Below are positions 24,739 to 32,539 of a stretch of DNA of 33,108 bases, piece after piece. How positions within the stretch are numbered: position 1 is the first letter of the stretch; each line of letters opens with the position of its first letter. The DNA is from Bacillota bacterium (GTDB lineage Bacteria; Bacillota_I; Bacilli_A; Erysipelotrichales; Erysipelotrichaceae): positions 1 to 33,108 of the forward strand of contig JAEZBR010000009.1 of NCBI GenBank assembly GCA_023426935.1, read 5' to 3'. A program made the translations under genes and the position numbers. The notes beneath the pieces are model-generated. The model did not search any database, was not told where the DNA came from, and worked only from the letters and a program-made list of their open reading frames with translations.

Positions 24739-24784
24739 AACCCCGCGTATCTTTAGTTAGGTGATAAAGATGAATTGCGGGGTT
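24739..24784 (+). promoter_or_regulatory. Hairpin enclosing the ribosome binding site and start of the C39-like gene
   Basis: The outer stem AACCCCGC (24739-24746) / GCGGGGTT (24777-24784) is a perfect 8 bp. The inner stem ATCTTT (24749-24754) / AAAGAT (24766-24771) is a perfect 6 bp. The loop (24755-24765) holds the ribosome binding site AGGTGAT, and the ATG (24770-24772) is partly in the inner stem. TTTATT follows, so it could also end the CNNM transcript. It may be a translation control, an attenuator, or both. Confidence 0.6.
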
Positions 24785-25123
24785 TATTGTGCGATAGAGT
24801 ATTTAAAACAATTGAATATTAGTTCTAAGGTTCTGGAAATTCTAATTAAAGAATTGGAAGAACGCAGTAAAGATGGCTTGAACATCTATGACCTAATTGA
24901 GGTTTTAAATAATTATGGTTATCCTTTAAAGGCATATCGAAGTCGTTTTATTGCTTTTAAAACTCCTTATATCATGTATCTGCCCAGACAGAAACACTAT
25001 TTATTGATCACTAAAGAAGAAAACCAATACTATGTCTGGGATCAAAGAATCAAAAAACGAAAAGTTCACCCGTTAATCTTAAAATTTATCTATCAAGGCA
25101 TTGTGATTTTAAACTCAACATAA
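24770..25123 (+). CDS. Mini C39-peptidase-like protein
   Basis: Small protein of 117 residues. ATG 24770 has AGGTGAT at 24759-24765; a GTG at 24761 in frame would lie on that site. The start MNCGVYCAIEYLKQ resembles the catalytic Cys block of C39 peptidases (xCGxxCLxxxxxxY). His76 in QKHYLLIT and Asp91 in YVWDQ sit where the C39 His and Asp should be: the Cys3-His76 and His76-Asp91 distances (73 and 15) are close to those of bacteriocin-exporter peptidase domains. The oxyanion Gln normally just before the Cys is missing because the protein starts there. It has no signal peptide and no transporter domain. It may be a peptidase, or a degenerate binding domain; function unknown. Confidence 0.6.
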   Translation: MNCGVYCAIEYLKQLNISSKVLEILIKELEERSKDGLNIYDLIEVLNNYGYPLKAYRSRFIAFKTPYIMYLPRQKHYLLITKEENQYYVWDQRIKKRKVHPLILKFIYQGIVILNST

Positions 25124-25139
25124 ACAGGGCTTTTTGAAG

Positions 25140-25145
25140 TATAAT
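25140..25145 (+). promoter_or_regulatory. Possible -10 box directly before ybeY
   Basis: A perfect TATAAT ends 6 bases before the GTG at 25152. The only -35-like bases are TCAACA (25115-25120) with a long 19-base spacer. If used, transcription would begin at or next to the start codon. Confidence 0.35.
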
Positions 25146-25151
25146 ATAAGC

Positions 25152-25631
25152 GTGCAAATAACCTTAATCGATCACACCGGAAAGAAAGTCTTAACTAACT
25201 ATCGAAAAGAGATTCTTAAGTTAGGCAAATCAACTTTAAAAGAGTTGGGATTGTCTAATAAATACGTTCTTTCGGTTGTTTTAGTCGATGATAAAGAGAT
25301 TCAAACCTTAAATGCTCAATATCGTCATTTGGATAAACCGACGGATGTCATTACCTTTGCGTTAAGAGATAATGTAGATGCTAAACAGGATATCATTCCG
25401 GATGTGGATGATGAATTAGGAGACATCTTCATTAATTTAGAAGCGGCAAAACGGCAAGCGAAGGAATATAAGCATTCTTTAAAAAGAGAATTGCTCTTCT
25501 TATTTGTACATGGACTTTTACATTTATTAGGTTATGATCACAAGACTAAGACTCAGGAGCAGGAAATGTTTAAACTTCAGCATCAGATCTTAGATGAGGT
25601 GATACCTTTTGATGACCAAACTGATAGCTAA
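25152..25631 (+). CDS. ybeY: Endoribonuclease YbeY (rRNA maturation)
   Basis: Zinc-dependent RNase involved in 16S rRNA 3' end processing and ribosome quality control. The zinc motif is complete: HGLLHLLGYDH, three His. The block DKPTDVITFAL and the segment GDIFINLEAA are also conserved. GTG 25152 gives 159 residues and a start VQITLIDHTG that lines up with other YbeY N-termini; a TTG at 25134 with a weak AGGG site would add six residues. Neither has a strong ribosome binding site. It overlaps dgkA by 20 nt. The partner gene phoH lies 2 kb upstream, separated by two unrelated genes. Confidence 0.93.
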   Translation: MQITLIDHTGKKVLTNYRKEILKLGKSTLKELGLSNKYVLSVVLVDDKEIQTLNAQYRHLDKPTDVITFALRDNVDAKQDIIPDVDDELGDIFINLEAAKRQAKEYKHSLKRELLFLFVHGLLHLLGYDHKTKTQEQEMFKLQHQILDEVIPFDDQTDS

Positions 25632-25953
25632 ATTTAAGTATGCCTTTAAAGGTATTGGTTGGTTAGTGCAGGATCGAAGCATCCGCTGGCAATTATTCAA
25701 TACCCTGATCGCTTTTAGTGTCGCAATTATCTTTAAATTCACGCTGATGGAAATGATCATTGTCGGAATTATGTGTACGATTGTCATAACTTTAGAAGGT
25801 GTTAATACGATCATTGAAAAGTTACTGGACGATTTCTGTCCGCAACGGGATAAGAGATGTGGAAATTTGAAGGATGGAATGGCTGGAATTGTCTTAATTG
25901 CTTCGATTTTCAGTTTAATTATCGGAATTGTAATATTGATTCAACATTTCTAG
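25612..25953 (+). CDS. dgkA: Undecaprenol/diacylglycerol kinase
   Basis: Small integral membrane kinase of 113 residues. In Gram-positive bacteria this family phosphorylates undecaprenol to supply the lipid carrier for wall synthesis. Three hydrophobic segments are visible (roughly residues 28-45, 48-64 and 88-110). The catalytic region LEGVNTIIEKLLD is present, and the NLKDGMAGIVLI segment stands for the usual AKDxAAGAVL, with small changes. ATG 25612 is chosen; TTG 25609 is directly before it, and both are served by GAGGTGA (25596-25602). It lies between ybeY and cdd as in Bacillus. Confidence 0.92.
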   Translation: MTKLIAKFKYAFKGIGWLVQDRSIRWQLFNTLIAFSVAIIFKFTLMEMIIVGIMCTIVITLEGVNTIIEKLLDDFCPQRDKRCGNLKDGMAGIVLIASIFSLIIGIVILIQHF

Positions 25954-25963
25954 GAGGAGAAAA

Positions 25964-26362
25964 ATGAACCACGAACAACTAATCGCCTTAGCATTTGAAG
26001 CCAAGAAGAATTCTTATTCACCTTATTCGAAATATCCGGTCGGAGCTTGTGTCTTAACCAAAGACGGAAAGACCTTCAAAGGTGCAAACATTGAGAACGC
26101 ATCCTTCGGTTTAACAAATTGTGCCGAACGCAGTGCCATCTTCGCAACTTATTCAAACGGCTATCGTAAGAAGGATATCGAAGCTATTGCTATCGTTTCC
26201 GATGGAGAAAAATTGGCGGCACCTTGCGGAGCCTGTCGTCAAGTATTGAATGAATTACTTCAGAAAGATACTCCAATCATTTTATCCAATGGGGTTAAAA
26301 CGATAGAAACTAATATCAATGAGCTATTACCGATGAGCTTTGATCCGGAGGATGTTCTGTAA
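25964..26362 (+). CDS. cdd: Cytidine deaminase
   Basis: Converts cytidine and deoxycytidine to uridine and deoxyuridine for salvage. It has 132 residues, the short homotetrameric type. The zinc site is complete: Cys53 and the catalytic Glu55 in NCAERSA, and Cys88 and Cys91 in PCGACRQV. Its products are substrates for the phosphorylase at 12960. TAGGAGGAG precedes the ATG, and its stop shares one base with the era start. Confidence 0.97.
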   Translation: MNHEQLIALAFEAKKNSYSPYSKYPVGACVLTKDGKTFKGANIENASFGLTNCAERSAIFATYSNGYRKKDIEAIAIVSDGEKLAAPCGACRQVLNELLQKDTPIILSNGVKTIETNINELLPMSFDPEDVL

Positions 26363-27261
26363 TGGCGTTTAAATCCGGTTTTGTCGCAATTATCGGTAGA
26401 CCCAATGTCGGTAAAAGTACTTTAATAAATGCCATCTTGAAACATAAGATTGCAATCACGACTCCTAAAGCTCAAACGACTAGGAATAATATCAGAGGAA
26501 TTTATACCAATCCTGATTGTCAGATTATTTTTGTTGATACTCCCGGGATTCATGAGCCCCAGCAGTTATTAGGAACCGAGATGGTTAAGGAAGCTTGGTC
26601 TTCTTTGTCGGGAGTCGATGTTGTTTATTTTCTGATCGATGCGAAAAAGGGATATACCGATAGTGATGATTACATTTTAAACCAACTGAAAAAGAAGAAA
26701 CTGCCTATTATCCTGATTGTCAACAAAGTTGATTTAATCGCTAGACCTAATCTCTTAAAATTAGTTAATTCTTTAAACCAAGACGACTTTAATGAAATTA
26801 TTCCGGTCTCGGCTTTAAAGGCTGAAAATTTAACGGAATTATTGAATACGACCTTAAATTATCTGAAAGATGATGTTAAGTATTATCCCGAAGATCAACT
26901 AGTCGATTATCCCGAACAGTTCATTATTGCGGAATTGGTCAGGGAAAAAATAATGTTACTGACCAAAGAAGAAATTCCGCATAGTGTGGCAGTCTACTTA
27001 GAGAAAATGGAATTCAAACGGGAAAGTGCAACAATCTATGCCACCATTCTAGTCGAAAAGGATTCTCAGAAGGGGATTATTATCGGTAAGGGTGGTAGTA
27101 TGTTGAAAAAGATTGGAACGATGGCTCGTCCTGAAATTGAAACTTTATTAGGTAAAAGAGTTTACTTGGAACTTTTTGTCAGAGTCGAAAAGGATTGGCG
27201 AAATCGCGAGAACCAACTAAAGCAATTGGGATTCGTGATTCCGGAAACCAAGAATGAATGA
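26362..27261 (+). CDS. era: GTPase Era
   Basis: GTPase that binds the 3' end of 16S rRNA during small-subunit assembly. It has 299 residues. G motifs: GRPNVGKS (12-19), DTPG, NKVD, and a SAL-type G5. The C-terminal KH domain is clear, with GIIIGKGGSMLKKIGTMAR. It overlaps cdd by 1 nt and recO by 8 nt. The dgkA-cdd-era-recO order is the common Firmicutes arrangement. Confidence 0.98.
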   Translation: MAFKSGFVAIIGRPNVGKSTLINAILKHKIAITTPKAQTTRNNIRGIYTNPDCQIIFVDTPGIHEPQQLLGTEMVKEAWSSLSGVDVVYFLIDAKKGYTDSDDYILNQLKKKKLPIILIVNKVDLIARPNLLKLVNSLNQDDFNEIIPVSALKAENLTELLNTTLNYLKDDVKYYPEDQLVDYPEQFIIAELVREKIMLLTKEEIPHSVAVYLEKMEFKRESATIYATILVEKDSQKGIIIGKGGSMLKKIGTMARPEIETLLGKRVYLELFVRVEKDWRNRENQLKQLGFVIPETKNE

Positions 27262-27979
27262 TAAAGCAGAAGCATTGATTCTGGCGGTCAAAGATTACCG
27301 TGAATATGATGCGTTGGTTACGGCTTTAACACCGATTGGACGCCTTAATTTTGTAGCTAAGGGATTAAAAAAAGCAACCAGCAGGAACGCTTATGCTTTA
27401 CAGCTGTTTTCTAAGAGTAATTTATTGTTCGACTTAAAAGATAAAAATCAACTGAATGTTCTAAAAATTGCGGAACTTATAGAATCTAATCGAAATCTAA
27501 GAGAAGATTTCAATACTCAAATTTTAGCCGCAATTGCATCCGAAATCGGTCTAGTTTTATCTGATGAACCCGATCTCTTTACATTGATTGATCAATTATT
27601 TACCAAGCTTAATCAACAACAAGATATCTATGGATATTTCAATTGTTTCTTAGCCAGAATTTTGAAACGGGAAGGTAATGGCCCTCTGGTTGATTCCTGT
27701 GTCGTCTGCAATCGCCAACGGAACATCGTGGCTGTTTCGGTTGCTCAAGGTGGTTTTCTTTGTCAGGAATGTTTTGGACATTATGACGGAGTTCAACTTA
27801 TTCCTCAACTTTTAAGAGCCTTCCGTTTGATCAATAAAGTACCTTTCGACTCCGAAGATTCGATTATGAACCCGGAAGTAAATAGTATTCAAATTACAAA
27901 TCTTCTGATCGATTTTATGGAAGAATATTCGGGCATAACGATTAAAGCTCGTAAGTTTCTTTCAGAAATAATTATTTAG
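27254..27979 (+). CDS. recO: DNA repair protein RecO
   Basis: Recombination mediator that helps load RecA with RecR. It has 241 residues. An N-terminal OB fold (KAEALILAVKDYREYDALVT) is followed by a helical domain with a zinc finger: CVVC near residue 153 and CQEC about 20 residues later. It starts inside the end of era. It ends this run; a promoter for glyQS lies between the two, with no clear hairpin terminator. Confidence 0.94.
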   Translation: MNDKAEALILAVKDYREYDALVTALTPIGRLNFVAKGLKKATSRNAYALQLFSKSNLLFDLKDKNQLNVLKIAELIESNRNLREDFNTQILAAIASEIGLVLSDEPDLFTLIDQLFTKLNQQQDIYGYFNCFLARILKREGNGPLVDSCVVCNRQRNIVAVSVAQGGFLCQECFGHYDGVQLIPQLLRAFRLINKVPFDSEDSIMNPEVNSIQITNLLIDFMEEYSGITIKARKFLSEIII

Positions 27980-28011
27980 ATAGAAAATTAGGTCATTAAC
28001 TAGCGATTTTG

Positions 28012-28041
28012 TTGAATTAGAGTCTTTAATGATGGTATAAA
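28012..28041 (+). promoter_or_regulatory. Promoter for glyQS-dnaG-rpoD
   Basis: TTGAAT (28012-28017) and TATAAA (28036-28041) have an 18-base spacer, with TG at 28033-28034 forming an extended -10 element. No T-box leader fits in the 26 bases between this promoter and the start. Confidence 0.68.
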
Positions 28042-28066
28042 TATACAGATTGCAAAGGAGAAACAT

Positions 28067-29443
28067 ATGGCAGCAAAAGATCTTGAAACAGTAGTTGGTC
28101 ACCTAAAAAGTACCGGATTCGTCTTCCCCGGATCCGAGATATATGGTGGCTTAAGTAATACTTGGGATTATGGTCCTTTAGGGGTAAATCTAAAGGATAA
28201 TATTAAGAAGGCTTGGCAAAGAAAGTTCATTCAGGAACCGCCATATAATGTTGAAATCCAATCTGCGATTTTAATGAATCCGGAAGTTTGGGTAGCAACC
28301 GGACATTTGGCTAATTTTTCCGATCCGTTGATTGATTGCAAGAACTGTCATACCAGACACCGTGCCGATCAATTGATTGAAGAATTTTCAAAAGGAACCG
28401 TTGATCCCGAAGGATGGACTAATGAGCAGATGATCGCTTATATCAAAGAAAATAAAGTCGCCTGTCCTAATTGCGGTAGCCATGACTTTACCGATATTCG
28501 AAAATTCAATTTGATGTTCAAAACCTTTCAAGGCGTCTTGGAAGATTCAAAGAATACGATTTATTTAAGGCCGGAAACTGCCCAAGGAATGTTTGTAAAC
28601 TTTAAGAATGTTCAACGTTCGATGCGTTTGAAACTTCCTTTTGGGATTGGTCAGATTGGTAAGAGTTTCCGAAATGAAATCACACCGGGTAACTTTATTT
28701 TTAGAACTCGGGAATTCGAACAGATGGAAATGGAATTTTTCTGCAAACCTGGCACTGATTTAGATTGGTACAACTATTGGCAGGAATATATCGTAAAGTT
28801 CTTAAAAAATCTGGGCTTAAAGGATGAAAACCTAAAAATGCATGTTCATTCCGATGAGGAAAGGGCATTCTATTCCAAAGCAACCGTAGATGTTCAATTT
28901 AAATTCCCGTTTGGCTGGGGTGAATTATGGGGTTTAGCTGATCGAACTGATTACGATCTGAATCGTCACCAGGAACATTCAAAGCAAAATTTGGAGTATC
29001 TGGATCCCGACACCAATGAAAAATATCTGCCATATTGTATCGAACCGGCAGTTGGCGTTGAAAGATTGTTTTTAGCTTTCATCTGCCAAGCGTATGATGA
29101 AGAACAACTAGGCGATAACGATTCCCGAATTGTCTTACATTTACATCCGGCATTGGCTCCGGTCAAATGTGCAATTTTACCCCTTAGTAAAAAATTGGGC
29201 GATAAAGCTCATCAGATTTATCTGGAGCTAAGTAAAGAATTCGCTTGTCAGTATGATGAAGCCGGCAGTATTGGCAAACGTTACCGACGCCAAGATGCGA
29301 TTGGAACTCCATACTGTCTGACGGTCGATTTCGATACGGACAATGACGATACGGTCACAATACGTGATCGGGATACCATGGAACAGCAGCGCGTTAAAAT
29401 TGATCAAGTTAAGGACCTTGTTAAAAAGAAATTAGAATTTTAG
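28067..29443 (+). CDS. glyQS: Glycyl-tRNA synthetase, single-chain type
   Basis: Class II aminoacyl-tRNA synthetase that charges tRNA-Gly, alpha2 type. It has 458 residues. The N-terminal block VFPGSEIYGGLSNTWDYGPLG is typical; an insert with CKNC and CPNC may bind zinc. Motif 2 is in FRNEITPGNFIFRTREFEQME, read around its Arg and Glu residues; motif 3 is GVERLFLAF. The C-terminal anticodon-binding domain includes AGSIGKRYRRQDAIGTPYCL. The AAAGGAG ribosome binding site is strong. It uses the single-chain form, as in Staphylococcus and mollicutes, not the GlyQ+GlyS form of B. subtilis. Confidence 0.97.
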   Translation: MAAKDLETVVGHLKSTGFVFPGSEIYGGLSNTWDYGPLGVNLKDNIKKAWQRKFIQEPPYNVEIQSAILMNPEVWVATGHLANFSDPLIDCKNCHTRHRADQLIEEFSKGTVDPEGWTNEQMIAYIKENKVACPNCGSHDFTDIRKFNLMFKTFQGVLEDSKNTIYLRPETAQGMFVNFKNVQRSMRLKLPFGIGQIGKSFRNEITPGNFIFRTREFEQMEMEFFCKPGTDLDWYNYWQEYIVKFLKNLGLKDENLKMHVHSDEERAFYSKATVDVQFKFPFGWGELWGLADRTDYDLNRHQEHSKQNLEYLDPDTNEKYLPYCIEPAVGVERLFLAFICQAYDEEQLGDNDSRIVLHLHPALAPVKCAILPLSKKLGDKAHQIYLELSKEFACQYDEAGSIGKRYRRQDAIGTPYCLTVDFDTDNDDTVTIRDRDTMEQQRVKIDQVKDLVKKKLEF

Positions 29444-29453
29444 GAGCGAAAAA

Positions 29454-31124
29454 TTGAACAACATCAGTAACGACGATATCCAGAAGATTCGCTCAAGAGC
29501 AAAAATTGAAGAGATTATTGCCAACTACATCCCGGTAATTCATGCCGGAAGAAGTTTGAAGGCCGTGTGTCCTTTTCATGATGACCATGATCCTTCGCTT
29601 TCAATCTCCCCGGATAAACAGATATTTAAATGTTTCGTCTGCGGGGAATCCGGAAACGTCTTCAATTTTGTGGAAAAATACTGTCATCTGAGCTTTCCTG
29701 AAGCCGTTAGAGAAGTTGCCAAATTAGTCAATTATGATTTACCGCTAGAGACAAAAAAACCAACCGTAGTGGTCAATTCGAAATACGCGGATCTCTATCA
29801 ATTACTCGACTTTGTGATCAAATACTCCGCTTATCAGTTAAGTAATGCCGCTAATGTTTCAATAATGCAGTATTTGCTTAAACGGGGTATAGATGAAAAT
29901 CAAATTAAGAAATTTCAGTTCGGCTATTTACCAGATAATAAACTAAATGTTTTCTTAAAGAAAAAAGGTTACAGTGAACAACAAATCGTTCAAAGTGGTA
30001 TGGCTAGCGTTACGGATAAAGGACTGCAAGATATTTTCGTCAATCGTCTGATGATTCCCATTCATGATTCGGCGGGAAATCCGATTGGCTTTACCGCCAG
30101 AACAATGGGCAATGATGAACGAAAATATATCAATACTGCGGCTACCTCAATCTATACTAAAGGCGATATTGTCTATAATTATCATCGTAGTTATGATGAG
30201 ATTCGTCGCCAGCATCGCGTAATCGTTGTAGAAGGCCCGATGGATCTGATGGCTTTAGAACGAGCTGGTTTTCTTAATACGGTTGCGACCTTAGGTACGG
30301 CAGTTACCAAGGAACAATTATTACAGTTAAAGAAAGCAACATGGGAAATTGTCTTCTTCTACGATGGCGATAAACCCGGACAAAGTGCCAATTTCAAAGG
30401 CAGTAAGTTAGCTTGTGCCAACGGATTTAAAGTGTTTGTCGCTAATAATCCTACCGAATTAGATCCGGATGAGATTGATCGGCAGCTAGGAGCCAACAAG
30501 AATCGTGATATTCTAAAGGAACCTTTAGGTTGGTTAGATTTTGCCAAGAAATACTTATTACAACTATACCCGATTAATAACTACACCGAAAAAATACGCT
30601 ATTCGAATAGTATGCTGGAGTGCATTAACCTTTCCAAAGATAAGTATGAAAGAGATTACTTCCGCAAAGATCTACAAGATACGACCGGCTTTACTTCCCA
30701 ACAATTAGGAAGTATCAATGAGGATTCAGCTAAGACATCTGCAGTTTCTACGGTCGATAACAACTTTCAAAATCCGGCCTTGACTTATCAATATGAAATT
30801 ATTACACAGGTGTTAAAATCGTATAATGGCTTAGAGTTATTTAAAAAAGAGTTAGGCTATCTTGGCAATGATGCATGTCAAAAATTAATGCTGTATATTG
30901 CCGATTATTATCGCAATCATAATAAGATTGAGATAGCCGATCTGTTAGATTACTTACCGGATAAAAATATGAAGGATTTAATTATTTATCTCTCATCGGC
31001 TTATATGGATACCCCTCATTATGAAGAAAAGATTTTGCTAGAAGCCATCAATGCCGAAAAAGAAAATAATGTTGATATGGATACTTATAAGAAATCGTTA
31101 AGCTTACCAAAAGATGCTAATTGA
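29454..31124 (+). CDS. dnaG: DNA primase
   Basis: Makes RNA primers for replication. It has 556 residues. The TTG start at 29454 is supported by AGGAG 7 bases before it and by the typical N-terminus (DIQKIRSRAKIEEIIANYI). The CHC2 zinc finger is CPFHDDH then CFVCGESGN. The catalytic TOPRIM core has VVEGPMDLMAL and VFFYDGDKPGQ. The C-terminal helicase-binding part is present but short, and the protein is somewhat shorter than B. subtilis DnaG (about 600). It is followed 29 bases later by rpoD, the classic primase-sigma pairing. Confidence 0.96.
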   Translation: MNNISNDDIQKIRSRAKIEEIIANYIPVIHAGRSLKAVCPFHDDHDPSLSISPDKQIFKCFVCGESGNVFNFVEKYCHLSFPEAVREVAKLVNYDLPLETKKPTVVVNSKYADLYQLLDFVIKYSAYQLSNAANVSIMQYLLKRGIDENQIKKFQFGYLPDNKLNVFLKKKGYSEQQIVQSGMASVTDKGLQDIFVNRLMIPIHDSAGNPIGFTARTMGNDERKYINTAATSIYTKGDIVYNYHRSYDEIRRQHRVIVVEGPMDLMALERAGFLNTVATLGTAVTKEQLLQLKKATWEIVFFYDGDKPGQSANFKGSKLACANGFKVFVANNPTELDPDEIDRQLGANKNRDILKEPLGWLDFAKKYLLQLYPINNYTEKIRYSNSMLECINLSKDKYERDYFRKDLQDTTGFTSQQLGSINEDSAKTSAVSTVDNNFQNPALTYQYEIITQVLKSYNGLELFKKELGYLGNDACQKLMLYIADYYRNHNKIEIADLLDYLPDKNMKDLIIYLSSAYMDTPHYEEKILLEAINAEKENNVDMDTYKKSLSLPKDAN

Positions 31125-31153
31125 TTTAACCACAAATTTAGAAAGGTTAATAA

Positions 31154-32491
31154 ATGAAAAAAACATTAAAGAATACCGAGAAAAATAAAAAAGTAACTGT
31201 AGCTAAGACGCATGCTGAAACCAAACAAATTAAAAGTGAGGTTAAAGAATCTAAAGTAAAGTCGCGAGAAAAATCAATAAAAGTCAAAGAAACCAAACCA
31301 ATAGTTGAAAAAACGGTAACGAAAAAAGACCAGGAAGAATATCTTACTCTTGACGAGATTAAAACTAATTTTTGTAAAATCTGGAAAGAGAAAAAGATTT
31401 TGACCAATGCTTCGGTTATGGAGGCCATTGAACATTTAGACATGAGCGATGATGACCTAACCGAATTATTCGATTGGTTTAATACTCAAAAGATTGATAT
31501 CAGTGATGATATCGACGATGAAATTGAAAGTGACGAGCTTAATGATAAGGAAGAAGAAGATGAAGACAATATCGAAGATGATGACAAAGAAGAAGACGCG
31601 GAATCTATCGAAATTAAGCGTTTGCAAGCTTCTTATGCCGACAATCCGATATTAAAGATTAATGATCCCGTAAAATTATATTTAAAAGAAATTGGTAAAA
31701 TCCCACTACTCGATCCGGATCAGGAACTGGAAATTGCGAAAAGAATCGAACAGGGCGACCAGCAAGCTCGGGATATCTTGATTTCCAGTAATTTAAGGCT
31801 AGTAGTCTCGATTGCTAAGAAGTATGTCGGAAGAGGCCTATTATTTCTTGATCTGATTCAGGAAGGGAATATGGGGCTAGTTAAAGCGGTCGAGAAGTTT
31901 GATTATACCAAGGGCTTTAAATTCTCGACCTATGCGACTTGGTGGATCAGACAAGCAATCACTAGAGCGATTGCCGATCAGGCCAGGACAATCAGAATTC
32001 CCGTTCATATGGTTGAAACGATCAATAAGCTTACTAGAGCTCAGCGCCAGTTGACTCAAGAGCTTGGCAGAGAACCTTCTGCCGAAGAGATTGCAAGCCG
32101 AATGGACGGTGTAACTGCCGATAAAGTTCGAGAGATTCAAAAAATCGCTTTGGAGCCGATATCTTTGGAAACACCGATCGGAGAAGAAGACGATTCGCAT
32201 TTAGGTGACTTTATTGAAGACAAAGATGCGCAATCACCCGATGAGTATGCCAGCAATCAGCTCTTGAAAGAAGAAATAAATGAAGTATTATCTACATTAG
32301 CTGATCGTGAAGAGAAAGTTTTACGATTACGCTTTGGTCTAACTGATGGCCGAACCCGAACTTTAGAGGAAGTTGGTAAGGAGTTCAATGTGACCAGAGA
32401 AAGAATCCGGCAGATTGAAGCTAAAGCTTTACGTAAATTGAAGCATCCCAGCCGCTCTAAGCGCTTAAGAGATTTTCTTTCCAAGAATTAA
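31154..32491 (+). CDS. rpoD: Primary RNA polymerase sigma factor (SigA/RpoD)
   Basis: Housekeeping sigma factor, 445 residues, longer than B. subtilis SigA (about 370) because of its N-terminus. Layout: a Lys-rich tail (residues 1-62, about one third Lys); region 1.1 (about 64-120) with the core NASVMEAIEHLDMSDDDL (85-102); an acidic Asp/Glu linker (about 115-153); and from residue 171 region 1.2 (DPVKLYLKEIGKIPLL) and region 2 with NLRLVVSIAKKY and TYATWWIRQAITRAI. Region 3 and region 4.2 (VTRERIRQIEAKALRKLKHP) follow. All DNA- and core-binding regions are intact. AGAAAGG precedes the ATG. No terminator separates it from the next gene, which repeats its N-terminal design. Confidence 0.97.
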   Translation: MKKTLKNTEKNKKVTVAKTHAETKQIKSEVKESKVKSREKSIKVKETKPIVEKTVTKKDQEEYLTLDEIKTNFCKIWKEKKILTNASVMEAIEHLDMSDDDLTELFDWFNTQKIDISDDIDDEIESDELNDKEEEDEDNIEDDDKEEDAESIEIKRLQASYADNPILKINDPVKLYLKEIGKIPLLDPDQELEIAKRIEQGDQQARDILISSNLRLVVSIAKKYVGRGLLFLDLIQEGNMGLVKAVEKFDYTKGFKFSTYATWWIRQAITRAIADQARTIRIPVHMVETINKLTRAQRQLTQELGREPSAEEIASRMDGVTADKVREIQKIALEPISLETPIGEEDDSHLGDFIEDKDAQSPDEYASNQLLKEEINEVLSTLADREEKVLRLRFGLTDGRTRTLEEVGKEFNVTRERIRQIEAKALRKLKHPSRSKRLRDFLSKN

Positions 32492-32539
32492 CAATTATAA
32501 AGATTTATTGAATATAGCAATCCAAAGGAGGAATATAAT

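Noticed and set aside
28042..28066. T-box riboswitch before glyQS
   Set aside because: The leader is too short and has no T-box consensus or specifier hairpin.
31147..31443. 98-codon minus-strand ORF at the rpoD 5' end
   Set aside because: It is the complement of the Lys-rich coding region, which gives Phe/Leu/Ser-rich low-complexity translation resembling a membrane protein by chance.
32496..32501. TATAAA as a -10 box for the second sigma-like gene
   Set aside because: No -35 match at the right distance; AT-rich spacer sequence gives such words by chance.
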